The notes under the pieces are model-generated. The model saw only the letters and a list, made by a program, of their open reading frames with translations. It was not told the origin of the DNA and ran no database searches. Below are positions 1 to 6,499 of a stretch of DNA of 35,275 bases, one piece after another (the first letter of the stretch is position 1; the number at the start of each line of letters is the position of its first letter). Both the position numbers and the translations under genes were made by a program. The stretch lies in IMG/VR virus record IMGVR_UViG_3300004460_000219, positions 1 to 35,275 of that record; one strand, 5' to 3'. Source of the DNA: a virus.

Positions 1-144
1 ACCTTCAGCGTGATGTACAACCAATGTGTAGATGTAAAGTACCACAACGGTCAGGACGACTTCAAAATAATTGGGTTTCATGGGGGGCAGACTCCTGTGC
101 CACACACAGACGTAACACTACAAACAATATTACTAAACAACTAA
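1..144 (+). CDS. C-terminal fragment of an unknown phage protein (truncated by window edge)
   Basis: Frame 1 is open from the first base to the TAA at 142-144 and encodes the last 47 residues of a protein whose start lies outside the window. The tail reads ...DDFKIIGFHGGQTPVPHTDVTLQTILLNN. The stop is embedded in the same A-rich junction (aactaaaattATG) found between the next genes, and the following start is only 5 bases downstream, which supports this frame over the competing 105-codon frame on the same strand. No function is recognisable. Confidence 0.6.
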   Translation, partial: TFSVMYNQCVDVKYHNGQDDFKIIGFHGGQTPVPHTDVTLQTILLNN

Positions 145-148
145 AATT

Positions 149-559
149 ATGGCAACAACTATCAAATTTAAGACAGACAAGGCAACAGATTGGTACGTCA
201 CCAAAGAGTTTGCAGACGACAAACACATGCGTAATTTTATTGCGTATGTGTGCAGAACAAAGAAGGGATACACCCTTGACGAAGTATTTATTAATCAAAC
301 AGAGTATAAAACTTGTGACAGGTGTTGTTATGATATCGTAGATAATGACGGCGACATCATGGAACACGTTTGCAGTGATGAAATAGAATTAAATTCAAGA
401 GAGGACATGAGAAATTATACATACAACATATTGACTAACGAGATTGTGATATTTGAGCAAGAAAAAGAAGATGAAAACACCTTTAACTGTGTTGGAGATA
501 TAGTTATTCAATTAAAAAAAGAAGGATACAAACAAGTAATTAACATATTAAAAAACTAA
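149..559 (+). CDS. Hypothetical small early phage protein, 136 aa
   Basis: I do not recognise this protein. It is acidic, with a short cysteine cluster (CDRCC, about residues 56-60) and another Cys near residue 75, which could bind a metal but does not match a known zinc finger. The start is the ATG after the A-rich junction taaaattATG, with no Shine-Dalgarno motif, as expected for Bacteroidota. It ends in ...VINILKN, similar to the ends of its neighbours (INQLKN, LINQNK, LINQSKNN). It sits in a run of co-directional small genes 4-5 bases apart, so it is probably cotranscribed with them. Confidence 0.75.
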   Translation: MATTIKFKTDKATDWYVTKEFADDKHMRNFIAYVCRTKKGYTLDEVFINQTEYKTCDRCCYDIVDNDGDIMEHVCSDEIELNSREDMRNYTYNILTNEIVIFEQEKEDENTFNCVGDIVIQLKKEGYKQVINILKN

Positions 560-563
560 AATT

Positions 564-893
564 ATGAAAGACAATAAACTAATAGCAGAATTTATGGGGC
601 ATGAATTTACTCTTATGCCTGACACAGATGGAAAGTGTTATACCGAAAAAGATAGTTGGGATATAATACACGAAGATGATTTCATAGTAGATGGAGGCTG
701 GTATGCTTACAACACATCATGGAACGGGCTTATGCCTGTGGTTGAGAAATGCTTAGAGATGCACAACAATCTCATTGATGGAAGAGACATAATAAATACG
801 TCATATACCTCAATAGCACAAGCATTGCAAGTTGTTTCTCTTAAAGAAACCTACAAAGCAGTAGTAGAATTTATTAATCAATTAAAAAACTAA
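564..893 (+). CDS. Hypothetical phage protein with a W..LMPVVEK motif, 109 aa
   Basis: This small acidic protein has the segment YNTSWNGLMPVVEKCLEM near residues 49-66. From memory, similar W..LMPVVEKI segments occur in small hypothetical proteins of Bacteroidota phages and prophages, sometimes annotated as phage ABA-sandwich-like. The function is unknown. The start follows the same aactaaaattATG junction as the adjacent genes, 4 bases after the previous stop. The C-terminus, FINQLKN, is encoded by a junction sequence shared with other genes of the block. I infer an early accessory gene. Confidence 0.75.
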   Translation: MKDNKLIAEFMGHEFTLMPDTDGKCYTEKDSWDIIHEDDFIVDGGWYAYNTSWNGLMPVVEKCLEMHNNLIDGRDIINTSYTSIAQALQVVSLKETYKAVVEFINQLKN

Positions 894-897
894 AATT

Positions 898-1980
898 ATG
901 AGCATCAAACACATCACACCGCTAGATTACAGCTACATGGAAAAAATTAGCTGGGAGAAAAAAGTATCATACGCAGAGGTAACCTTTACTGTGACTACAG
1001 GGGCTATTCAGCAAACCATTAAAGCCAATGTAGACACCAACGGGAAAGGGCTTTACGAGGCGCTAGTAGACCAAAGAATAATTGCTGAGTCAGACCATGT
1101 AAGAGAGGAGATTAACGGCATGGTTAAGCGCAATGTTGACAAGTACTGCGAAAGAAAGATAAGGGTATACAAAAGCGGAGTAAGGATACACAACGAGCTT
1201 TTAGACCTTGTAGTAAAGGATAAAAGAACAACTGTCTGGGAGCCTGAGAAAAACAACGGGGCTGTGAAACCTGAAGAGTTCGTTGTAACAGACCGCGTTA
1301 GTAACCTAAGCAATGAGGAATTTTCTGGTAGATTATCTGATGACTCTTACCCAGCATACATTACTGCTTGGGCACACCCATCAATTACCAAAGAGCCCTG
1401 TAAGTGTTCAATAAAATTCTGGATGAAAGATAGAGACGATGTTACAGACATGCCTTACAGCCTACCTGAGTTTACGTTAGGACTTAAGTCTCTTGTTTCA
1501 AGAGAGGACAGCGAAGGTCTGCTACGCAGAAAAGAACATATAATTGACCTTATATACTCTGATGACAGGGGTATGTACCACTCTTACATGATACAGGATA
1601 CAGGCAGAAGAGTTAAACTTAACACCTTCATAGCCATGGTTAGACAGTACAACAGAGAAAAGGAGTATCTGATAAGCAAGAGCTTGGTAGAGAATATAAA
1701 CTACAGGGAGATGCTGGCTAAACTACAGGAGATGTACCCTGGGTTACCGATATCTAAGAAAGAGGTTTACCGTACCAGCTTTAACAGAAACTTTCATGAT
1801 AACTGGGGCAGAAGAAGATACCTAAAGTGTATTGTTGTTGAGTTTCCTGACAGTAGTAAGTTGTTTTACAACGAAGAGAAAGCATGCGAAAAGAAAGAGC
1901 TGTTAGTTTCAGGGATATTTGACGCCTCCGCTACGACACCTGAGCAAGCGGTAGAAAAATTAATTAATCAAAACAAATAG
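898..1980 (+). CDS. Hypothetical phage protein, 360 aa
   Basis: This is the largest gene of the left block and I cannot assign it to a family. The protein is soluble, mixed-charge and without membrane segments or a signal peptide. Residues about 65-105 are rich in charged helix (EEINGMVKRNVDKYCERKIRV). The C-terminal third carries basic patches such as NWGRRRYLK. The start is the ATG at the repeated A-rich junction, 4 bases after the preceding stop. The end, KLINQNK, uses the same ttaattaatcaa sequence seen at the 2583 junction. Frame continuity over 1 kb and tight spacing make it a confident gene of unknown role. Confidence 0.8.
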   Translation: MSIKHITPLDYSYMEKISWEKKVSYAEVTFTVTTGAIQQTIKANVDTNGKGLYEALVDQRIIAESDHVREEINGMVKRNVDKYCERKIRVYKSGVRIHNELLDLVVKDKRTTVWEPEKNNGAVKPEEFVVTDRVSNLSNEEFSGRLSDDSYPAYITAWAHPSITKEPCKCSIKFWMKDRDDVTDMPYSLPEFTLGLKSLVSREDSEGLLRRKEHIIDLIYSDDRGMYHSYMIQDTGRRVKLNTFIAMVRQYNREKEYLISKSLVENINYREMLAKLQEMYPGLPISKKEVYRTSFNRNFHDNWGRRRYLKCIVVEFPDSSKLFYNEEKACEKKELLVSGIFDASATTPEQAVEKLINQNK

Positions 1981-1984
1981 AGAT

Positions 1985-2419
1985 ATGAAACACGAGGTAA
2001 TATGTTATGCAACAGGAGACGTTCTTTTTAAAGACGTCTCCAGGAGAGAGTGCGGTAATTGGATAGACGAGAACGACCTAGGATTAGGAGACGTATACAT
2101 AAAAGAAAAGCCCTTCACCTTTAAAGACCTGGTCTTTAAGAGCCACAAGGTATTTCCTAAAGCATGGGCATCCAGGATGGAGTTTGAAAACGGGACTTTC
2201 ATTTCAGTGGTAGGCGGTCATGAATTTTTGTACGGCAACGGGTACTCAAGCTTTGAGGTTATGAGTACTGTGACAGACAGAAGGGGAGGGTTTGGCGGAG
2301 TAGATAGCTGGATGTCTGTAGAACAGGTAACAAGAAGGATGAGATACCTTCAGTCGCTACCTAAAACTATTGACACCAGAAAAAACGAAGGGGGATATCA
2401 TATAATAACTAACAAATAA
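1985..2419 (+). CDS. Hypothetical phage protein, 144 aa
   Basis: I do not recognise this protein. It begins MKHEVICYATGDVLFKDVSRREC, has a glycine-rich middle (VVGGHEFLYGNGYSSF; RRGGFGGVDSW) and a basic C-terminal region. No membrane or signal segment is visible. It starts 4 bases after the preceding stop and is followed 4 bases later by another start, so it belongs to the same polycistronic block. Position suggests an early accessory function. Confidence 0.75.
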   Translation: MKHEVICYATGDVLFKDVSRRECGNWIDENDLGLGDVYIKEKPFTFKDLVFKSHKVFPKAWASRMEFENGTFISVVGGHEFLYGNGYSSFEVMSTVTDRRGGFGGVDSWMSVEQVTRRMRYLQSLPKTIDTRKNEGGYHIITNK

Positions 2420-2423
2420 AATC

Positions 2424-2585
2424 ATGACAAATCATAAATTTAATTACCAAAGAATACAGGCTATGGAAGAAAGAATAAAAGAACTAGAAGTCAAGGCATC
2501 TATACTTGAGGTCAACAACAAACACCTCAAGGACAGGATAGCAGAGCTTAACAAGAAATTAATTAATCAATCTAAAAACAACTAA
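2424..2585 (+). CDS. Short coiled-coil protein, 53 aa
   Basis: This gene is shorter than 60 codons. It reads MTNHKFNYQRIQAMEERI and continues as a charged heptad-like helix through about residue 46, with hydrophobic residues at regular a/d spacing (L21, I27, L28, L35, I39, L42). It probably forms a dimeric coiled coil. The ATG is 4 bases after the previous stop (aaataaaatcATG), and the stop lies inside the conserved aactaaaattATG junction of the next gene, so it fills the gap between neighbours exactly. The end, KLINQSKNN, matches the repeated 3' end of the block. Function unknown. Confidence 0.65.
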   Translation: MTNHKFNYQRIQAMEERIKELEVKASILEVNNKHLKDRIAELNKKLINQSKNN

Positions 2586-2589
2586 AATT

Positions 2590-2931
2590 ATGTTACACAC
2601 CAGAAAATTAAACAAAAACGTGTACACCATCCAGAGCGAAGGGTACAGCAACAGCAGGTCTTGGGGACACATCTCTAAGCTTTACATGAACGACATGTAC
2701 ATGGGACAAAGAAAAGTAAGATACATCAACAGGACGTGGGAGTCTTACAGGTTTCGCTCATGCATGCAGTTACTTATTGAAGGCATGCTTGAGGACAGGA
2801 TAGACATGCACCTTGCAGACTACAAGGAGCAGAACGGCATCAAGAGACTCACTAAAAAACGCAGAGAGGATGCGATGCAATTTGCAGACGACAGGATAAA
2901 AGAACTACAAGAACTTTATAAAACAATTTAA
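2590..2931 (+). CDS. Hypothetical basic phage protein, 113 aa
   Basis: The protein is basic and aromatic-rich in its N-terminal half (GHISKLYMNDMYMGQRKVRYINRTWESYRF) and helical and charged in its C-terminal half (RLTKKRREDAMQFADDRIKELQELYKTI). This could suit nucleic-acid binding, but no known fold is recognised. Its start follows the exact aactaaaattATG junction shared by four genes here. It sits in the early plus-strand block with 4-10 base gaps on both sides. Confidence 0.75.
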   Translation: MLHTRKLNKNVYTIQSEGYSNSRSWGHISKLYMNDMYMGQRKVRYINRTWESYRFRSCMQLLIEGMLEDRIDMHLADYKEQNGIKRLTKKRREDAMQFADDRIKELQELYKTI

Positions 2932-2941
2932 ACTATTTATT

Positions 2942-3232
2942 ATGAGAGAAAGAGAACAAGAAATTAGAGCAAGCCTAGAGGCTGACGTTATATTAAGAAG
3001 AGCACTAGATATCAAGGATGCCAAAGCCCTACTAAAAAAAGAGGGCTACTGTGTAGAAAACTTATGGCACATAGATGACATAAAACAAAACTACAAATGC
3101 TCAGACGAGGATGCGATGGATATACTAGAGGATGTGTGCTCAGAAGATTATGTATCAGAGACAGTCTTTACAATGATAGACGAGGCTATAGACCATATTA
3201 ACGATGGACAATTTAAACCACTAAACAACTAG
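2942..3232 (+). CDS. Hypothetical acidic helical protein, 96 aa
   Basis: The product is acidic and predominantly helical, with a charged N-terminus (MREREQEIRASLEADVILRRALDIKDAKALL) and an acidic segment SDEDAMDILEDVCSEDYV. No known domain is seen. The start follows tttattATG, 10 bases after the previous stop, and the stop is 5 bases before the next start. It is probably cotranscribed with the other small genes of the block. An antirepressor or host-takeover role would be speculation only. Confidence 0.72.
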   Translation: MREREQEIRASLEADVILRRALDIKDAKALLKKEGYCVENLWHIDDIKQNYKCSDEDAMDILEDVCSEDYVSETVFTMIDEAIDHINDGQFKPLNN

Positions 3233-3237
3233 AGATT

Positions 3238-3546
3238 ATGAAAGTAAAAATCCAACACAGACAAGTGTACCATAAGTACGCAGAGATAGAAGTAGAAGTA
3301 GACAAGGTTGACTATGAGTCTTACTTAAAAATAAATAAACATGGAGACCTTCAGGACTACCTCATAACAAACCAGGGCAACTATATAGCAGAGATTGATG
3401 ACAAGCTACAGGCATCACGTTTTCACTACGGCTTTGGCACAGACTATGATGCCAATCTACACTATGGCTCGGCCATGTGCGACAATCACCTAGAGGAAGA
3501 GTGGAGATATGAGTGCGAAGACCTACAGGAGGGGGGACACCTATGA
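3238..3546 (+). CDS. Hypothetical acidic phage protein, 102 aa
   Basis: I do not recognise this protein. It begins MKVKIQHRQVYHKYAEIEVEVDKVDYESYL, a beta-strand-like alternating pattern, and ends in the acidic tail EEEWRYECEDLQEGGHL. The start follows agagattATG, 5 bases after the preceding stop. Its TGA overlaps the ATG of the next gene (ATGA), so the two are probably translationally coupled. Confidence 0.72.
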   Translation: MKVKIQHRQVYHKYAEIEVEVDKVDYESYLKINKHGDLQDYLITNQGNYIAEIDDKLQASRFHYGFGTDYDANLHYGSAMCDNHLEEEWRYECEDLQEGGHL

Positions 3547-3683
3547 AAATAAAACATCACAAGGTGTTGCCCTCAGGGTTGCACGCAATCACAGACCAGG
3601 AGAACAGGATACACATATACACAGAGGAAGAGTTTAAGCACATCCACTGGTGGACAAGAGCCAAGATATACTTGGAGTTATGA
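3543..3683 (+). CDS. Very small hypothetical protein, 46 aa
   Basis: This ORF (MKIKHHKVLPSGLHAITDQENRIHIYTEEEFKHIHWWTRAKIYLEL) begins at an ATG that overlaps the TGA of the previous gene in a 4-base ATGA coupling, the usual arrangement in this genome. It ends just before the non-coding gap that holds a promoter candidate, so it would be the last gene of the first early unit. It is His- and aromatic-rich and of unknown function. Coupling and composition support it, but its small size lowers confidence. Confidence 0.55.
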   Translation: MKIKHHKVLPSGLHAITDQENRIHIYTEEEFKHIHWWTRAKIYLEL

Positions 3684-3697
3684 TAAATTAATATCAA

Positions 3698-3732
3698 TTT
3701 GTTGTACGATTGATAAACATTTTGTACATTTA
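3698..3732 (+). promoter_or_regulatory. Candidate Bacteroidota-type promoter with direct repeats
   Basis: The 73-base gap after 3683 contains TTTG/TTG at 3698-3704 and TACATTTA at 3725-3732, 20 bases after the TTG. This matches the Bacteroidota -33 (TTTG) and -7 (TAnnTTTG) arrangement except for the last base of the -7 box. TTGTAC occurs at 3702-3707 and again at 3722-3727, so the two copies lie on the same helix face, 20 bp apart, and could also be an operator. A transcript would start about 18 bases before the ATG at 3757. No experimental support; pattern match only. Confidence 0.45.
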
Positions 3733-3756
3733 CAATTCATTAAACACTAATAAATT

Positions 3757-3984
3757 ATGGGAAAAACTAAACAACTTCTCGCAGACATGCGACAGGAAGA
3801 AGTGGACAGGATGGATGCCGACTCAAGCTACGAGGCTTGGTTATCTAATGTTACTTCACATCAAAAATCTTTAACAGAAATAGCACAAACTCTTGAGAAA
3901 TTTCTTGAGAGTTTACCTATGGGCATAGAGCATGCTCAAGCACAAATCAAAAATCAAAAATCAAATGCACTACTCAATTTTTAA
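3757..3984 (+). CDS. Hypothetical acidic helical protein, 75 aa
   Basis: This is the first gene after the promoter candidate. The protein is helical (MGKTKQLLADMRQEEVDRMDADSSYEAWLSNV, then QKSLTEIAQTLEKFLESLPMGIEHAQAQI) with no known domain. Its last 20 bases overlap the downstream DnaA-like gene. The overlap is preceded by a tandem AAATCAA repeat (3944-3964). Loss of one 7-base unit would join it in frame to the DnaA-like protein, so it might be the detached N-terminal part of that protein. Confidence 0.65.
   Translation: MGKTKQLLADMRQEEVDRMDADSSYEAWLSNVTSHQKSLTEIAQTLEKFLESLPMGIEHAQAQIKNQKSNALLNF
3944..3964 (+). repeat. Three tandem AAATCAA heptamers just before an ATG
   Basis: AAATCAA occurs three times end to end from 3944 to 3964 and runs directly into the ATG at 3965. 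The A-rich tract may serve as the translation enhancer of the DnaA-like gene, since no Shine-Dalgarno motif is present. Because 7 is not a multiple of 3, a change in copy number shifts the reading frame of the upstream gene. Confidence 0.8.
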
Positions 3985-4267
3985 ATCATACGTGTCTCAA
4001 GTTTGTGAGCTGTATGATATTAATCAATCAGAACTATTTACAAAGAGCAAGCGAAGAGATATTGTAGACGCTAGGCAGATGCTTTATTATCTATGCTCCG
4101 AAAGACCTATGCGTGTACGTTATATAAAACAGTACATGCAGGAAAGTGGATACTCTGTAGGTCACTCTACAATTATTCATGGGATAAAATTAGTCAAGGA
4201 GAGAGTCTTTAATGACGATGACATGGAGACAATAATAAACACTATACAATCATGCGCAATAATTTAG
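3965..4267 (+). CDS. DnaA domain IV-like DNA-binding protein, 100 aa
   Basis: Residues about 30-80 resemble the C-terminal DNA-binding domain of the bacterial initiator DnaA: RRDIVDARQMLYYLC, the usual helix leading into the domain, then SGYSVGHSTIIHGIKLVKE, which matches the DnaA signature around H-S-T-[IV]-[IV]-H. In DnaA this helix-turn-helix reads DnaA boxes. The AAA+ ATPase domain is absent, so this cannot be a self-sufficient initiator. It could mark the phage origin, compete with host DnaA or act as a regulator. I chose the ATG at 3965, directly after the AAATCAA repeats. An in-frame ATG at 3932 would add 11 unlikely residues. A second protein of this type is encoded at 11402. Confidence 0.72.
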   Translation: MHYSIFKSYVSQVCELYDINQSELFTKSKRRDIVDARQMLYYLCSERPMRVRYIKQYMQESGYSVGHSTIIHGIKLVKERVFNDDDMETIINTIQSCAII

Positions 4268-4656
4268 AAAATGTTTTTCAAGAGGCGAGAGTAGACGACA
4301 TGGCTGTTAGTTTAGATGGGCATGGGTACGACTCAACGCTGTACCTAGGTTGCAAGATAACTAAAGACAAAGAGCTGGGCGATATCGTTATTCAAAACGT
4401 AGCGCTTGGGGGAGACTATTACAAATACATTTCTTATGACGAGGAGATGGTGTTTATTAATAAAGGTTGGAGGCTTGGCGTATATAATCTATGTATAAAT
4501 ACTTACTTAAAAAAACTAAATGATATTGAATACAAGATTAAGTACGAGATGAACAACAAACAAAACCCTAAGAAAATAAAACATTTAAAAAATCATAGGG
4601 AAAGATTACTAAAAAAATATAACAAGATTAATTTAAAACTAAACAATCATGAGTAA
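4252..4656 (+). CDS. Hypothetical protein with basic coiled C-terminus, 134 aa
   Basis: I do not recognise this protein. The N-terminal half (residues 1-80) looks like a small mixed fold (VSLDGHGYDSTLYLGCKITKDKELGDIVIQNVALGGDYYKY). The C-terminal half is strongly basic and helical (NNKQNPKKIKHLKNHRERLLKKYNKINLKLNNHE), suggesting nucleic-acid contact. It overlaps the DnaA-like gene by 16 bases upstream and the annealing-protein gene by 8 bases downstream. This implies translational coupling within the replication/recombination operon. Confidence 0.7.
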   Translation: MRNNLENVFQEARVDDMAVSLDGHGYDSTLYLGCKITKDKELGDIVIQNVALGGDYYKYISYDEEMVFINKGWRLGVYNLCINTYLKKLNDIEYKIKYEMNNKQNPKKIKHLKNHRERLLKKYNKINLKLNNHE

Positions 4657-5278
4657 ATTAAAATCAGTTTTTGAAACATTGAACTCTATCAATGTAAACG
4701 ACAAAGTAGAAAAGAAGAACAACCTAACATACCTATCATGGGCATGGGCGTGGGCAGAGGTAAAGAAGAACTACCCTACCGCAACGTATACAATCTATGA
4801 GAATGTAGACGGGATGTTCTACCACACAGACAACAGGTCTGCATGGGTTAAGACAGGTGTAACCATCGAGGGTATAGAGCACATCGAATACCTACCTGTG
4901 ATGGACTTCAGAAACAATTCTATCCTTCTGGATAAGCTATCGTCTGTTGATGTAAACAAAACCATACAGCGTAGCTTAACAAAGGCTATCGCAAGGCATG
5001 GGCTTGGTCTTTATGTGTATGCTGGAGAAGACTTACCTAACGGTGAGGCAAAGCAAACAACAGGCAGACCAGTAGCTAAGAAGCCAGCGAAAACTATGCC
5101 TTCTTTACAAACGATGGAAACGCATCTAAACCTAGAGATAGGAGATGATAATTGGGATAGAGTTATGAAGTATGTAATCGACAACAAGGACAAAGGCCTT
5201 AAGTTTATTGGAGAACAGCTGACTAAAAAATATAAAATGTCAACGATAGTTAAAAAAGAAATAGCAAAAGCAATATAG
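4649..5278 (+). CDS. Single-strand annealing protein, Sak3/DUF1071-like
   Basis: The protein carries the hallmarks of the DUF1071 (Sak3-type) annealing family: LTYLSWAWAWAEVKKNYP at residues 26-43, EYLPVMDFRN at 80-89 and DVNKTIQRSLTKAIARHGLGLYVYAGEDLP at 101-130. Family members anneal complementary single strands and work with a 5'-3' exonuclease in phage recombination, as RecT and Red-beta do. A Lys/Pro-rich linker (about 135-150) joins a helical C-terminal domain that may contact SSB or other partners. The RecE-like exonuclease gene follows 2 bases downstream, the expected pairing. Length (209 aa) is plausible for the family. Confidence 0.85.
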   Translation: MSKLKSVFETLNSINVNDKVEKKNNLTYLSWAWAWAEVKKNYPTATYTIYENVDGMFYHTDNRSAWVKTGVTIEGIEHIEYLPVMDFRNNSILLDKLSSVDVNKTIQRSLTKAIARHGLGLYVYAGEDLPNGEAKQTTGRPVAKKPAKTMPSLQTMETHLNLEIGDDNWDRVMKYVIDNKDKGLKFIGEQLTKKYKMSTIVKKEIAKAI

Positions 5279-5280
5279 AT

Positions 5281-6012
5281 ATGAAAGACATCATCAAACA
5301 ATTACAAGACGACAAGGAGTACTACACAGGGGTTGGAAGGAATTATCTTTCCAACTCAGACATAGGAGACCTGATTAAAAATCCTAAGAACTTTAGGAAA
5401 CCAAGAGAGGACAACAAAAACTTTCTTGTAGGCAGATACTTCCATCAGTTAATACTTGAGCCAGAGAAGGCAGAGGCTACGCCTCATGTAGACCTAGCCT
5501 CCAGGAACAGCAAGGCTTACAAAGAATTCATTGCTGAAAACAATCTAGAGATAGGCCTGCTTACAAAGGAGAAGTTAATGATGGAAGACCTAGTTGAAAG
5601 CATGCTCAACGTGAAGGACATCAGAGCTTTGATACAGGAAGATGGCGTGCAGTATGAGGTGCCCATGATAAAAGAAATACATGGAGAAATGTGGAAGGGT
5701 AAAGCAGATATTGTAGGCTCAGAATATATTTTTGATATCAAAACAACAGGTGCTATAGATAAGTTTAAGTGGAGTGTTCGTGATTATAATTACGACAGCC
5801 AAGCTTATATATATCAACAGCTTTTTGGAAAGCCCCTTGTGTTTTTAGTTGTGGATAAGACAACTAAGATGATAGGCATGTACTCTGTGAGTGACGAGAG
5901 CTTAGAACGTGGTGAGCAGAAGGTTGCCAAGGCTGTTGCGCAGTACAGAAGGTTTTATGGTGACATGCCAGAGGAAGATATAAACCAATTCTATTTTTAT
6001 GATGAGGTTTAA
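5281..6012 (+). CDS. PD-(D/E)XK exonuclease, RecE/exonuclease VIII-like
   Basis: This 243-aa protein fits the putative exodeoxyribonuclease VIII (PDDEXK) family. Visible elements are YLSNSDIGDLIKNP (22-35), GRYFHQLILEPEK (51-63) with the conserved His55, the active-site Asp143 in GKADIV, the D152-I-K154 motif in FDIKTTG, and YDSQAYIYQQ (171-180), the conserved Gln/Tyr helix. It should resect double-stranded DNA ends to produce single strands for the adjacent Sak3-like annealing protein. The start is 2 bases after that gene's stop. The 3' end overlaps the following small gene by 11 bases. Confidence 0.85.
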   Translation: MKDIIKQLQDDKEYYTGVGRNYLSNSDIGDLIKNPKNFRKPREDNKNFLVGRYFHQLILEPEKAEATPHVDLASRNSKAYKEFIAENNLEIGLLTKEKLMMEDLVESMLNVKDIRALIQEDGVQYEVPMIKEIHGEMWKGKADIVGSEYIFDIKTTGAIDKFKWSVRDYNYDSQAYIYQQLFGKPLVFLVVDKTTKMIGMYSVSDESLERGEQKVAKAVAQYRRFYGDMPEEDINQFYFYDEV

Positions 6013-6169
6013 AGAGATGCTCCTTAAAAAGTACAAGGAGTTATACAGAAGTAAGGATGTGATATGGCTTGAAGTTCCGATGAGCTGTGTCACACGAAAG
6101 GCTAAGGATGATATTATCATAGCCACAATAGAAACATTGGAGCATAAAATAAATATTTTAAACCATTAA
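6002..6169 (+). CDS. Small hypothetical protein, 55 aa
   Basis: This ORF (MRFKEMLLKKYKELYRSKDVIWLEVPMSCVTRKAKDDIIIATIETLEHKINILNH) overlaps the end of the exonuclease gene and fills the space up to the SSB-like gene, whose ATG lies 2 bases after its stop in the typical A-rich junction (ccattaattATG). It is basic with a helical C-terminus. Its function is unknown, but its place between the exonuclease and the SSB-like protein hints at the recombination module. Confidence 0.55.
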   Translation: MRFKEMLLKKYKELYRSKDVIWLEVPMSCVTRKAKDDIIIATIETLEHKINILNH

Positions 6170-6171
6170 TT

Positions 6172-6444
6172 ATGGCAGTAAACACAGATGAAATTGTATT
6201 CGCAGACGGTTTCAAATTCAGAAAGAAACATCCTAATCAAAAAGATTTTGTACTAGGAAGTTTAAGTATCAAGGTTGATGACGCAATCACATTTTTAAAA
6301 GCCAACTCAAAAAACGGTTGGGTAAATGTAGGCATCAAGGAAAGTAAGGCAGGAAATCCTTACATGTTTGTTGACAACTTTGAACCAAAGCAAACAGAGG
6401 CGGTAACCAAAATTCATTTAGATGAGAGTGACGTACCCTTCTAA
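6172..6444 (+). CDS. Putative single-stranded DNA-binding protein with SSB-like acidic tail, 90 aa
   Basis: The 90-aa product has a compact core rich in strand-forming segments (FKFRKKHPNQKDFVLGSLSIKV; KNGWVNVGIKESKAGNPYMFVDNF) and basic and aromatic residues suited to single-stranded DNA. It ends in DESDVPF, which resembles the conserved bacterial SSB tip (D-D-D-I-P-F) used to recruit repair proteins. It does not show the usual SSB OB-fold sequence signature. It follows the annealing protein and exonuclease and precedes the primase-helicase, as expected for a phage SSB. Assignment is by tail motif and context, so it remains an inference. A terminator follows directly. Confidence 0.55.
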   Translation: MAVNTDEIVFADGFKFRKKHPNQKDFVLGSLSIKVDDAITFLKANSKNGWVNVGIKESKAGNPYMFVDNFEPKQTEAVTKIHLDESDVPF

Positions 6445-6451
6445 AAATAAT

Positions 6452-6480
6452 GGGGTGTGTAACAGCGCCCCAAAATTTTT
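6452..6480 (+). terminator. Rho-independent terminator
   Basis: GGGGTG (6452-6457) pairs with CGCCCC (6466-6471) to form a 6-bp GC-rich stem with one G-T wobble and an 8-base loop, followed by AAAA and a TTTTT run (6476-6480). It begins 7 bases after the stop of the SSB-like gene and would end the recombination transcript before the non-coding block. Confidence 0.7.
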
Positions 6481-6499
6481 GTGCTAATATATTTTACTA

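Noticed and set aside
24-341. A 105-codon plus-strand frame at the left edge
   Set aside because: It overlaps the partial gene ending at 144 and the 136-aa gene at 149, whose frames fit the repeated gene-junction pattern; this one has no such start context.
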